Part shown: one piece after another, positions 6,934 through 13,234 of the stretch
Layout of the letters: every line of letters begins with the position of its first letter
Numbering within the stretch: the first letter of the stretch is position 1
NCBI GenBank assembly: GCA_035649235.1
Contig: DASRJX010000128.1
Location: 1 to 13,234, forward strand
DNA length: 13,234 nucleotides
Direction of reading: 5' to 3'
Origin: DASRJX01 sp035649235
GTDB taxonomy: Bacteria; Acidobacteriota; Polarisedimenticolia; Gp22-AA2
The notes under the pieces: generated by a model
The model's database searches: none
What the model was told of the DNA's origin: nothing
The model's input: the letters and a program-made list of their open reading frames with translations, nothing else
Translations under genes and position numbers: made by a program

Positions 6934-6939
6934 TATACT
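6934..6939 (+). promoter_or_regulatory. -10 box TATACT upstream of the porin gene
   Basis: TATACT matches five of six bases of the -10 consensus and is a conspicuous A+T island in the 79-base gap between the phosphoesterase and porin genes. Transcription would start near 6946, giving a leader of only about 14 bases. No convincing -35 is seen 16-18 bases upstream (the region near 6911-6916 reads AGCACC), so an activator or an alternative sigma factor may be needed. Confidence 0.5.
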
Positions 6940-6941
6940 TC

Positions 6942-6959
6942 CCGCCCCGAGGGGGGCGG
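6942..6959 (+). promoter_or_regulatory. Perfect G+C-only dyad abutting the porin start codon
   Basis: CCGCCCC (6942-6948) and GGGGCGG (6953-6959) are exact complements around the loop GAGG (6949-6952), and the ATG begins at the next base. The only purine-rich ribosome-binding sequence, GAGGGG, is split between the loop and the right arm. If transcribed whole, this seven-pair hairpin would hide the ribosome-binding site. If transcription starts near 6946, as the -10 box predicts, the left arm is only partly transcribed and the dyad might instead act as an operator. Confidence 0.5.
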
Positions 6960-8414
6960 ATGACCAAGCGGAGTGGGATCGGGTTCCGGGCCGGACTGCT
7001 GTTCCTGCTCCTGAGCGCCTGCGGTGCCGTGGCGCCGCGTGCCGAGGAGCCGCCGATCGTGGTCGCGTCCGAGGAGGCGCCGGCCGACGAGGCCGAGAAG
7101 CTGCGGCGCCGGCTCAAGGTCCTCGAGGAGCTGGTGACCAAGCTCCAGGCTGACCTCGAAGCGCTCCGCAGGCAGGCGCAAGGCGGAGGGCTTCCCTCGG
7201 AGGCCAGCATCCCGGAACTGGAGACAAGGATCGACGCCCTTGCCGCCGAGATCGCGCGCCTGCGCGCGGCGGAGGGGCCGCCCCCCGACGCGGGGCCGGT
7301 GAAAGGTCTGGGTCCGGGCGCCTCCAAGGTCTACCACGCGAAGCGCGGGCTGGTCTTCGGCGGCTACGGATCGGCGCTGTACGAACGGTTCACCGAATCG
7401 GCGGATAACGATACGGCGTCAACCATGGTGGACCGGGCCGATCTGGCGGAGGGGTTCTTCTACGTCGGCTACCGCTTCTCGGAGCGCCTCCTGCTCAACA
7501 GCAGCGTCGGGATCGAGCACGCCCTGGTGGAGGACGCGGGGGCGGGCGAGGCCGCCGTGGAGTTCGCCTACGTCGACTACGAGGCCCACGATCGACTGGG
7601 TGTCCGGGGAGGCCTCCTGCTGATGCCGCTCGGGTGGCTCAACGAGCAACACGAGCCGATCAGCTACCTGGGCCTCAGGCGGCCGGAGGTCGAGCAGCGC
7701 ATCCTCCCGACCACCTGGCGGGAGGTGGGCGTCGGCGCGTACGGCGACGCCGGTCCGGTCGTCTGGCGCGCCTATCTCGTGACGTCGCTGGACGCCGCAG
7801 GCTTCACCGCGGAGGACGGCATTCGGGAAGGACGGCAGCAGGGATCGGAGGCGCGGGCCAGCGACATGGCGCTGACGGCCCGGGTGGACGTCCGGCCGAT
7901 CCGCGACAAATCGTTCGGCGATCTCCTCGTCGGCGCCTCGGCTTTTTCCGGCCGGACGGAGCAGGAACGGCCCGGTTTCCCTCCCGGCCGCCTCACGCTC
8001 TGGGACCTGCATGCCCAATACGACTGGCGCGGGATCCGCTTCCGGGCGCTGCGCGTCGAGAACATCCTGAGCGACGCCGGGGACATCAGCCTGGCGATCG
8101 ACCCGTTCTCCGGCACCGCGATCGGCGAGCGCATGCGCGGCTGGTACCTGGAGGTCGGCTACGACGTCATGACCAACCTGAAACGGCCGAACCAGGCCCT
8201 GACGCCCTTCTGCCGGTACGAGAGACTCGACACTCAGGCCGAGGCTCCGCCGGGATTCGCGGCCGACCCGGAGAACGACCTCACCGCCAAGACCTGCGGC
8301 GTGGCCTACCTGCCGATCCCGCAGATCGCCATCAAGCTCGAGGCCCAGAACTTCGACAACCAGGCGCACACGGCCACCGACCAGGTCAACCTGGGGGTGG
8401 GCTGGTCGTTCTGA
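6960..8414 (+). CDS. Outer-membrane porin-like beta-barrel with N-terminal coiled coil
   Basis: A 484-residue protein. Residues 1-30 are a signal peptide (hydrophobic AGLLFLLLSAC). It contains a lipobox-like LSAC with Cys21, so the N-terminus may be lipidated; cleavage by ordinary signal peptidase after APRA is the alternative. Residues about 44-105 form a two-part heptad coiled coil rich in Leu, Glu and Arg, with a break at GGGLPSE, as in porins with a periplasmic trimerisation stalk. From about 125 onward the protein is a beta-barrel with the strong motif RPEVEQRILPTTWREVG after GVRGGLLLMPLGWLNEQHEP, and it ends in GVGWSF with C-terminal Phe. It resembles OprP/OprO-like or LbtU-like porins. 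The solute is unknown and the subfamily uncertain. The start has a GAGGGG-type ribosome-binding site within the dyad at 6942-6959. Its stop is three bases from that of the converging desaturase gene. Confidence 0.82.
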   Translation: MTKRSGIGFRAGLLFLLLSACGAVAPRAEEPPIVVASEEAPADEAEKLRRRLKVLEELVTKLQADLEALRRQAQGGGLPSEASIPELETRIDALAAEIARLRAAEGPPPDAGPVKGLGPGASKVYHAKRGLVFGGYGSALYERFTESADNDTASTMVDRADLAEGFFYVGYRFSERLLLNSSVGIEHALVEDAGAGEAAVEFAYVDYEAHDRLGVRGGLLLMPLGWLNEQHEPISYLGLRRPEVEQRILPTTWREVGVGAYGDAGPVVWRAYLVTSLDAAGFTAEDGIREGRQQGSEARASDMALTARVDVRPIRDKSFGDLLVGASAFSGRTEQERPGFPPGRLTLWDLHAQYDWRGIRFRALRVENILSDAGDISLAIDPFSGTAIGERMRGWYLEVGYDVMTNLKRPNQALTPFCRYERLDTQAEAPPGFAADPENDLTAKTCGVAYLPIPQIAIKLEAQNFDNQAHTATDQVNLGVGWSF

Positions 8415-8417
8415 GGA

Positions 8418-9362
8418 TCAGTCGAGCGGCCGCGGCGTCTCGAGGATGTGGCGGGGGACCGGCTTGAGGTCCCAGACGAGGCCGAGCCAGGACATCACGA
8501 CCAGCAGGTACCAGGAGAAGTCGATCTGCCACCAGTGGTGGCCCTGCCGCACAGACGCCTGGTAGAAGTGATGGTTGTTGTGCCAGCCCTCGCCGAACGT
8601 CAGCAGGGAGAGGAGGAAGCTGTTGCGGCTGTTGTCCGTCGTCGGATAGCGCCGGCGTCCGAAGACGTGCGCCACGGAGTTGATGGTGACCGCCGCGTGC
8701 AGCAGTGCCACGGTCGAGATCAGGCTCCAGATGAAGAGCTGCGGGCCGCTCGTGTGCAGCCCCGGGGCGACCCGCTCGAGGACGGAGCCCGTGGTCCAGA
8801 CGAGCGCCCCTCCGAGGAGGGGCACCAGGGTGTCGAAGCGATCGAGGAACCGCAGCTCCGGGTACCGGAGGAGGTCTTTGACGAGATCCATGCGCGGCGC
8901 GAAGTGCGCCCTCGACATGAACCAGCCCATGTGGCTCCAGAACAGCCCGTAGCGCACCGGCGAGTGCGGGTCCTCGGGCGTGTCGGAGACCTGATGATGG
9001 TAGCGGTGGTGGGAGGCCCACCAGATCGGACCACGCTGCACCGTGGTGTTGCCGAACACCCCGAAGACGAACTGCATGAAGCGCGACGTCTTGAACGACT
9101 TGTGCGAGAAGTAGCGATGATAGAAGGCGGTCACCGCGAACATGCGGAGCAGGAACAGGCCCACCGCCATGCCGACGGCGGTCGGGCTCCAGCCGACCCA
9201 GATGACGGCGAAGCAGGCCAGGTGCAGGCCGATGAAGGGCACGGTGCGCAGCCAGTCCACCTTCATCGGCTGATTGGCGGCCTGGTTATCGATGCCGTAC
9301 CAGGTGTCGAACCAGTTGATGACGCTCAGAACGAGGGCCTGCGGTCTGGCGGATGCGTTCAA
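8418..9362 (-). CDS. Membrane acyl-CoA/acyl-lipid Delta9-type fatty acid desaturase
   Basis: A 314-residue integral membrane di-iron desaturase that would introduce a double bond into a saturated fatty acyl chain, adjusting membrane fluidity with O2 and an electron donor. The three histidine clusters of the stearoyl-CoA desaturase superfamily are present: H82-RYFS-H87, H118-H-R-Y-H-H123 and H261-NN-H-H265. The extra family His, NSVAH (His232), is also there. Hydrophobic stretches at about 41-60, 61-80, 180-195, 208-226 and 282-297 fit the usual four-helix topology. No fused cytochrome b5 or ferredoxin domain is visible, so a separate donor is needed. TTG (9360-9362) is the start: an in-frame TGA lies four codons upstream, GAGGTG (9368-9373) is five bases away, and the next Met (residue 33) has no comparable site. 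The 113-base leader carries a stem-loop at 9445-9471. Acyl-CoA versus acyl-lipid substrate cannot be decided from this sequence. Confidence 0.95.
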   Translation of the reverse strand: MNASARPQALVLSVINWFDTWYGIDNQAANQPMKVDWLRTVPFIGLHLACFAVIWVGWSPTAVGMAVGLFLLRMFAVTAFYHRYFSHKSFKTSRFMQFVFGVFGNTTVQRGPIWWASHHRYHHQVSDTPEDPHSPVRYGLFWSHMGWFMSRAHFAPRMDLVKDLLRYPELRFLDRFDTLVPLLGGALVWTTGSVLERVAPGLHTSGPQLFIWSLISTVALLHAAVTINSVAHVFGRRRYPTTDNSRNSFLLSLLTFGEGWHNNHHFYQASVRQGHHWWQIDFSWYLLVVMSWLGLVWDLKPVPRHILETPRPLD

Positions 9363-9444
9363 GCGATCACCTCACGAGGGCCGGGTTTTCCGAACGGCTC
9401 GCCCGACGCCACCGCGTTCTCCCCACAACGATAATCCCTGAACG

Positions 9445-9471
9445 CGGCTAGCGCCAATGCGGCGCTCGCCG
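9445..9471 (-). promoter_or_regulatory. Stem-loop in the desaturase leader
   Basis: GGCTAGCGCC (9446-9455) pairs with GGCGCTCGCC (9461-9470) at nine of ten positions around a five-base loop, and C9445-G9471 extends the stem. On the minus strand it begins about five bases after the transcription start predicted from the -10 box at 9483-9488. It would therefore form the 5' end of the desaturase mRNA, about 80 bases before the TTG. No U-run follows, so it is not a terminator for the upstream protease gene. It could stabilise the mRNA or be a DNA operator. Confidence 0.4.
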
Positions 9472-9482
9472 GGCGAAGACGC

Positions 9483-9491
9483 ATGGTAGCA
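9483..9491 (-). promoter_or_regulatory. Extended -10 promoter for the desaturase gene
   Basis: Read on the minus strand, TGC (9491-9489) is followed by TACCAT (9488-9483), an extended -10 with four of six consensus matches. Its context GTGCTAnnATGC is the same as at 4861-4872, upstream of the small secreted protein gene. It sits in the 247-base gap between protease and desaturase genes, so the desaturase is probably transcribed separately from the protease. No clear -35 is seen. Confidence 0.42.
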
Positions 9492-9609
9492 CATCGGCGG
9501 CCGGCCGGCCTCCGGTCGAGCCCCGAATCACGGTTCCGAAATCGCCGCAACGCGCCGCGAGACCCAACCAGGCCTCCCGTGGGCGCCGCGGGCCTTGGTG
9601 AGGACAGGA

Positions 9610-12600
9610 TCAGCTGGCCGGCGTCTCACCCGGTGGAACCGGCTTGAGAGGTCGCGGCTGCACGGGCGGCGCCGGGGCCAGCCCGCGCGGCTCCTTCTCG
9701 ATCCGGGCCATGAGGTCGCGGATGGCGTAGTCGAGCTGTTCGTCCTTGCCGTCCAGGAACCCGTCCGGGCTGAGGTCCAGGACGACGTCCGGGTCGACGC
9801 CATGGCCCTCGATCTGCCAGCCGCGGCCACGCGGATCCCAGCCTCCGAACTCGGGCTGCGTCGTCATCCCGCCGTCCCGGAGCGGCTTGTCGCCGCGGAT
9901 GCCGACCCATCCCCCCCAGGTGCGGGTGCCGATGACCGGTCCCATGCCGAAGTCCTTCACGGACTGCGCCAGCGTCTCGCAGTCACTGCCCCCCTGGCGG
10001 TTGATCAGGACCGCGAGATGGCCGGTGAAGGCGCGGTCGGGGCTGGTGAAGAGGTTCTTGCTGTAGCGCAGCCCGGCGATCGAGAACAGCTTGCGGTCGA
10101 GGTGGGCGACGATCATCGGCGCCACGAAGCCGCCGTGATTCCAGCGGTCGTCGATGATGAGGCCGGGCTTGTTCCACTGCGGGGCGTAGTCGCGGGCGAA
10201 CTGCTGCAGGCCGAAGCCCCCCATGTCGTACAGGTGGATGTAGCCGATCCGGCCACCGCTGACCTTGTCGGCGTAGGCGCGGTTCTCGCGGATCCAGGTC
10301 GCGTAACGGATGCGGGTATCGCTGCCGACCGCCTTGACGACGACGCGGCGCGCCCCCTCGACCCGCGGCGCGTCGTTGATCGACAGCTCGACCTCCTGCC
10401 CGGCCCGGTTCGCCAGCCGGCGGAGATAGTCCTCCCCCTTGACGAGCGTCTTGCCGTCGATCGCCACCAGCCACATCCCCGGCTTCACGCGCAGGTCGGC
10501 CCGGGCGAGAGGCGAGGAGGTCACGGGGTCCGGGTAGTCACCGGCGTAGATCTTCCGGATCTTCCAGAAGCCGCTGCCGGGATCGTAGTCGAGGTCGGCG
10601 GCCAGAAGCCCCGTTCCGGTCTGCTTGCCGCGGCGCAGGTCGCCCGGCCAGTGATAGGCGTGCCCGACGTTCAGCTCTCCGAACATCTCGCCGAGCAGGT
10701 CCTCCAGGTCATCCCGGCTCGACATCCGTCCGGCCAATGGGCCGTACTGCTTCCAGACGCCGTCCCAGTCGACGCCGTGCATGCCGGGGTCGTAGAAGAA
10801 GTCGCGCTGCAGACGCCAGGCCTCGCGCAGCATCTGAGCCCACTCATCGCGCGGGTTGATCCGCAGCGTCCAGCCGGACAGGTCGATGCGCGGGTCGTCG
10901 GCGCCACCGGGCGCGTCCTTGTCGGGCTTCGAGGCGCTCATGGCGCCCGCCTCCGCGCGGACGAAGCCGTCCTTGGTGCGGTAGACGAGCACCTTGCCGT
11001 CGAGCGACACGTCGTAGCCGCGCACGCCCTCGGCGATGGAGGCCAGCTTCTCGTTGGCGATGTCGTACGTCATCAGCTTGCCGCCCGGGCGGTCGTCGTC
11101 CTCCTCCTCCTCGCCGGGCACCTCCGGGGGCATCATGCCGCGCGGCTCGACAGCGATCCAGTGCAGCTTCCCCTCGACGGCCTTGAGGCCGTAATAGAGC
11201 CCGGGGGCCACCGGCACCTGGACGAGCCGATCGGGAAGACCGTCGAAGTCGATGCGGATCGGCGCGGCCTTCTCGGGCTTCTTCTCCTTGGATTCCTTGG
11301 CTTCTCCTTTCTTGTCCTCGTCTTTCTTCTTGTCCTCCTTGGCCTCGTCGGACTTGGGGTCCACGTCGCCGCGGGGTGCGAACGGCAGCGTGCCGTCGGC
11401 CTGGAGCGCCGCCACCATCGGCAGCGCCGACTTCTGCACCGCGAAGCGCGCCTCGACGCGGTCGAGGTACGGGTTGATCCAGCGATCCGACAGGAAATAC
11501 AGGTGCTTCCCCTTCGGATCCCAGGTCGCCGAATAGGAGCTGAACATCGGGTCGGTGATCTTGTGCACGGTCGCCGTCTCGCCGTCCCAGACGCGAACCT
11601 GGTTGTAGCCGTTGTCGAGGGCGATGTCGTAGGCGAGGTACCGGCTGTCCGGCGACCATTCGTAGGTCGTGATCTCGAAGCCGCCCGTGTCGGCTATGGT
11701 CCTGCGGCCGCTCGCGGCGTCGGCGACGACCAGACGATACCGGTGGTCGCCCCAGGCGAGCCTCTTGCCGTCGGGGGACCAGACGGCGGCGTAGTGCCAG
11801 CCCGGCTCCTGTTTGTCGAGCTGCCGCGGCGGGGCGCCGTTGTCGGCGGCGTAGATCAGGAGCTGCTCCTCGCCATCCACTTCGGTCCAGGCCGCGATCG
11901 ACTTGCCGTCGGGTGAGAAGGACGGGTACTTGCTGCGCGCCAGGCTGCTCTCCGTGATCCTCCGGACGAGCCCCTTCTTTTTCGTGCGCGTCACGAACAC
12001 GTCGCCGCGCGTCTCCAGGGCGATGCGCGCGCCGTCGTGCGACAGCCCCCAGCCGCGGATGTTCGGCATCGGGTCGACGAAGCGCTCCCTCACCTGGAGC
12101 CGATCGCTCGGCAGGGTGATCGGCAGCTGGGCGTTCCGGCCGCTCTTCAAGTCGTAGGCCCACAGGTCCATCTTGTGCTGGTAGACGATCGTCCCGTCGC
12201 CGAGCGACGGCCAGCGGACGTCGTAGTCCTCGAAGGTTGTCAGGCGCCGTACGTCGCCGCCGTCCGGCCGCATCGAGGCGAGGTTCGGCCGGCCCCAGCG
12301 ATCGGTGACGAAATAGATGCGCCCGTCGGACGCCCACATCGGGAAGGCGTCCTTGCCGTCGTAGGTCGTGGCCTCCTGGAAGGCCGGCGGGTTCACCGTG
12401 CCGACGTAGATCTGCTCCGCCTCGCCCCCCTTGTAGCGCTTCCAGTTGTGGAACTCGAGGCCGATCTTCTGGTAGGCGAGGCGCTTTCCTCCCGGCTCGA
12501 AGCTGACCCAGGCCGCGGGCTCGAGCGGGATCAGCTCCGGCACCCCTCCGGCGGTGGGCAGAACGTAGGTGCGGTAGTCCCCGTGCGGGTGGTCGCGCCT

Positions 12601-12999
12601 GCTGCGGAACAGGATCCGGCCGTCGGCCGTCCAGCCGATCGCCTGATCGGCCATCGGGTGATGGGTGAGCCGCACCGGCTCCCCTCCGGCGGATGACATG
12701 ACGTACACGTCGTCGTTCCCCTCGTACTGCGCCGTGAAGGCGATGAAGCGGCCGTCAGGGGAGAGCTTCGGGAACTTCTCCTCCCCCTCGAAGGAGGTCA
12801 GGCGCAGCGCCACCCCGCCGCTGGCGGGCACCTTCCAGAGGTCCCCCTCCGCGGCGAAGACGATCGCCCCCTGGGCGATGGTCGGATAGCGGTAGAAGCC
12901 GTCGGGAGGCGTGTCGGCCGCCGAGAAGGCGCGCGGCAGGGTCAGGGCGACGAGGGCCGCGGCCAGCAGGCCGGCGGTCCGGGACAGGGCTCTGGACAT
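9610..12999 (-). CDS. Exported tricorn-type S41 serine protease with beta-propeller, PDZ and catalytic domains
   Basis: A 1129-residue tricorn-like protease with a signal peptide (cleavage after FSA, residue 27), so it should degrade peptides in the periplasm or outside. Residues about 35-690 hold TolB/PD40-like propeller repeats (LSPDGRFIAF, FSPDGKSIAAW, WSPDGKRLAWGD, WSPDSRYLAYD, WDPKGKHLYFLSD). A Lys/Glu-rich insertion at about 546-577 interrupts the second propeller. The C1 helical domain (about 714-800) carries GHAY with His780; a PDZ domain (about 804-880) follows, then the C2 domain with DDRWNHGGF, Ser1005 in GGSDCE and Glu1064 in IEGHGVDPD. The spacings (225 and 59 residues) are close to those of the archaeal tricorn His746-Ser965-Glu1023. 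Tricorn Ser745 is Gly779 here. A Pro-rich tail (about 1101-1129) ends the protein. ATG 12999 is chosen because AAGGAG (13008-13013) lies eight bases upstream; a GTG at 13017 would place that site inside the gene. It lies 78 bases downstream of the partial gene at the right edge. Confidence 0.92.
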   Translation of the reverse strand: MSRALSRTAGLLAAALVALTLPRAFSAADTPPDGFYRYPTIAQGAIVFAAEGDLWKVPASGGVALRLTSFEGEEKFPKLSPDGRFIAFTAQYEGNDDVYVMSSAGGEPVRLTHHPMADQAIGWTADGRILFRSRRDHPHGDYRTYVLPTAGGVPELIPLEPAAWVSFEPGGKRLAYQKIGLEFHNWKRYKGGEAEQIYVGTVNPPAFQEATTYDGKDAFPMWASDGRIYFVTDRWGRPNLASMRPDGGDVRRLTTFEDYDVRWPSLGDGTIVYQHKMDLWAYDLKSGRNAQLPITLPSDRLQVRERFVDPMPNIRGWGLSHDGARIALETRGDVFVTRTKKKGLVRRITESSLARSKYPSFSPDGKSIAAWTEVDGEEQLLIYAADNGAPPRQLDKQEPGWHYAAVWSPDGKRLAWGDHRYRLVVADAASGRRTIADTGGFEITTYEWSPDSRYLAYDIALDNGYNQVRVWDGETATVHKITDPMFSSYSATWDPKGKHLYFLSDRWINPYLDRVEARFAVQKSALPMVAALQADGTLPFAPRGDVDPKSDEAKEDKKKDEDKKGEAKESKEKKPEKAAPIRIDFDGLPDRLVQVPVAPGLYYGLKAVEGKLHWIAVEPRGMMPPEVPGEEEEDDDRPGGKLMTYDIANEKLASIAEGVRGYDVSLDGKVLVYRTKDGFVRAEAGAMSASKPDKDAPGGADDPRIDLSGWTLRINPRDEWAQMLREAWRLQRDFFYDPGMHGVDWDGVWKQYGPLAGRMSSRDDLEDLLGEMFGELNVGHAYHWPGDLRRGKQTGTGLLAADLDYDPGSGFWKIRKIYAGDYPDPVTSSPLARADLRVKPGMWLVAIDGKTLVKGEDYLRRLANRAGQEVELSINDAPRVEGARRVVVKAVGSDTRIRYATWIRENRAYADKVSGGRIGYIHLYDMGGFGLQQFARDYAPQWNKPGLIIDDRWNHGGFVAPMIVAHLDRKLFSIAGLRYSKNLFTSPDRAFTGHLAVLINRQGGSDCETLAQSVKDFGMGPVIGTRTWGGWVGIRGDKPLRDGGMTTQPEFGGWDPRGRGWQIEGHGVDPDVVLDLSPDGFLDGKDEQLDYAIRDLMARIEKEPRGLAPAPPVQPRPLKPVPPGETPAS

Positions 13000-13077
13000 G
13001 GGGTGATCTCCTTGCACGATGGGTCTTCTGTTACGCGCAGCGGAAAGGAAAGGTTCCTGGCTGCGAGTGCCTGACTC

Positions 13078-13234
13078 CTAGGGCGTCGAGTCGCCCTCGC
13101 GGGCCTCTTGGGCCGCCTGCTGGAGCTTGTGGATGACCTCGTCGTAGTAGGGCCGGTCCTTGAGGCTGGCGTACTCGGCAGGGAAGCAGGTGGTCGTGAG
13201 GTCGGCGCTCTCGGGCGTGAAGGTGCTGAGGGTG
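13078..13234 (-). CDS. C-terminal fragment of an unrecognised protein, 5' end outside window
   Basis: Reading leftward from the right edge, an open frame of 51 codons ends in TAG at 13078-13080. The peptide includes STFTPESADLTTTCFPAEYA and LKDRPYYDEVIHKLQQAAQE and ends in EAREGDSTP. It has the polar, helix-forming end of a longer protein, with one Cys and no recognisable motif; it is not a heme site. G+C-rich third positions and its place 78 bases before the protease gene on the same strand support a real gene and possible co-transcription. I do not recognise the family. The short gap holds no convincing terminator and no clear promoter. Confidence 0.55.
   Translation of the reverse strand, partial: TLSTFTPESADLTTTCFPAEYASLKDRPYYDEVIHKLQQAAQEAREGDSTP

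Noticed and set aside
8448..9434. A 328-codon + strand frame opposite the desaturase
   Set aside because: It is rich in His, Glu, Arg and Val without motifs; the minus strand carries all three desaturase histidine clusters.
9498..9511. GGCCGGCCGGCC-type self-complementary run
   Set aside because: A simple G+C-rich repeat of GGCC with no neighbouring signal; expected by composition.
9595..11916. A 773-codon open frame on the + strand opposite the protease gene
   Set aside because: It is the antisense shadow of the tricorn-like gene, whose strand has clear domains and catalytic residues; the + frame gives a low-complexity Arg/Val/Leu/Asp-rich product with no motif, as expected from G+C-rich coding DNA.
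13000..13017. GTG start for the tricorn-like protease
   Set aside because: It would place the AAGGAG ribosome-binding site inside the coding region; ATG 12999 has that site at normal spacing and gives a standard signal peptide.
13021..13077. Promoter or terminator in the gap before the protease gene
   Set aside because: No -10/-35 pair and no stem with a T-run could be found; co-transcription with the partial gene is equally likely.

Overview
The window is a stretch of G+C-rich bacterial chromosome, tightly packed with genes whose third codon positions are mostly G or C. It holds eight protein genes plus one cut off at the right edge. I see no rRNA, tRNA, CRISPR array, insertion sequence or integrase. 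The gene content suggests a Gram-negative soil or sediment bacterium: an MtrB/PioB-type outer-membrane barrel, a second barrel ending in Phe, an exported tricorn-like protease, a leukotriene-A4-hydrolase-type M1 aminopeptidase and an acyl-CoA-type desaturase. Acidobacteriota or a related uncultured lineage fits best, but this is inference from gene content and not a placement.

Left part (+ strand, 1-4827): the 3' part of an MtrB/PioB outer-membrane protein enters from the left edge. After a 111-base gap with a possible -10 box come a membrane-anchored SRPBCC + GyrI-like two-domain protein and, 25 bases further on, a TTG-started M1 aminopeptidase. The last two look like an operon.

Middle part (+ strand, 4828-8414): a small secreted protein has its own extended -10 promoter and a strong intrinsic terminator. 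Next is a secreted purple-acid-phosphatase-like phosphoesterase with an N-terminal accessory domain. Last is a coiled-coil-bearing outer-membrane porin, preceded by a TATACT box and a perfect G+C-only dyad that touches its start codon.

Right part (- strand, 8418-13234): a membrane fatty-acid desaturase converges on the porin gene with three bases between the stop codons. Upstream of it lie a large exported tricorn-type S41 protease and the C-terminal 51 codons of an unrecognised gene.

Most products (two outer-membrane barrels, three proteins with cleavable signal peptides, one inner-membrane-anchored protein and one integral-membrane enzyme) act in or beyond the cell envelope; the aminopeptidase looks cytoplasmic. 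I see no defence system, biosynthetic cluster or mobile element. The most interesting items are the MtrB/PioB gene, which implies electron transfer across the outer membrane if a multiheme cytochrome lies just outside the window; the LTA4-hydrolase-like active site with a Tyr-to-Phe change; the hairpin at the porin start; and a shared GTGCTAnnATGC promoter motif upstream of two unrelated genes. No intergenic stretch exceeds 300 bases; the longest is 9363-9609.
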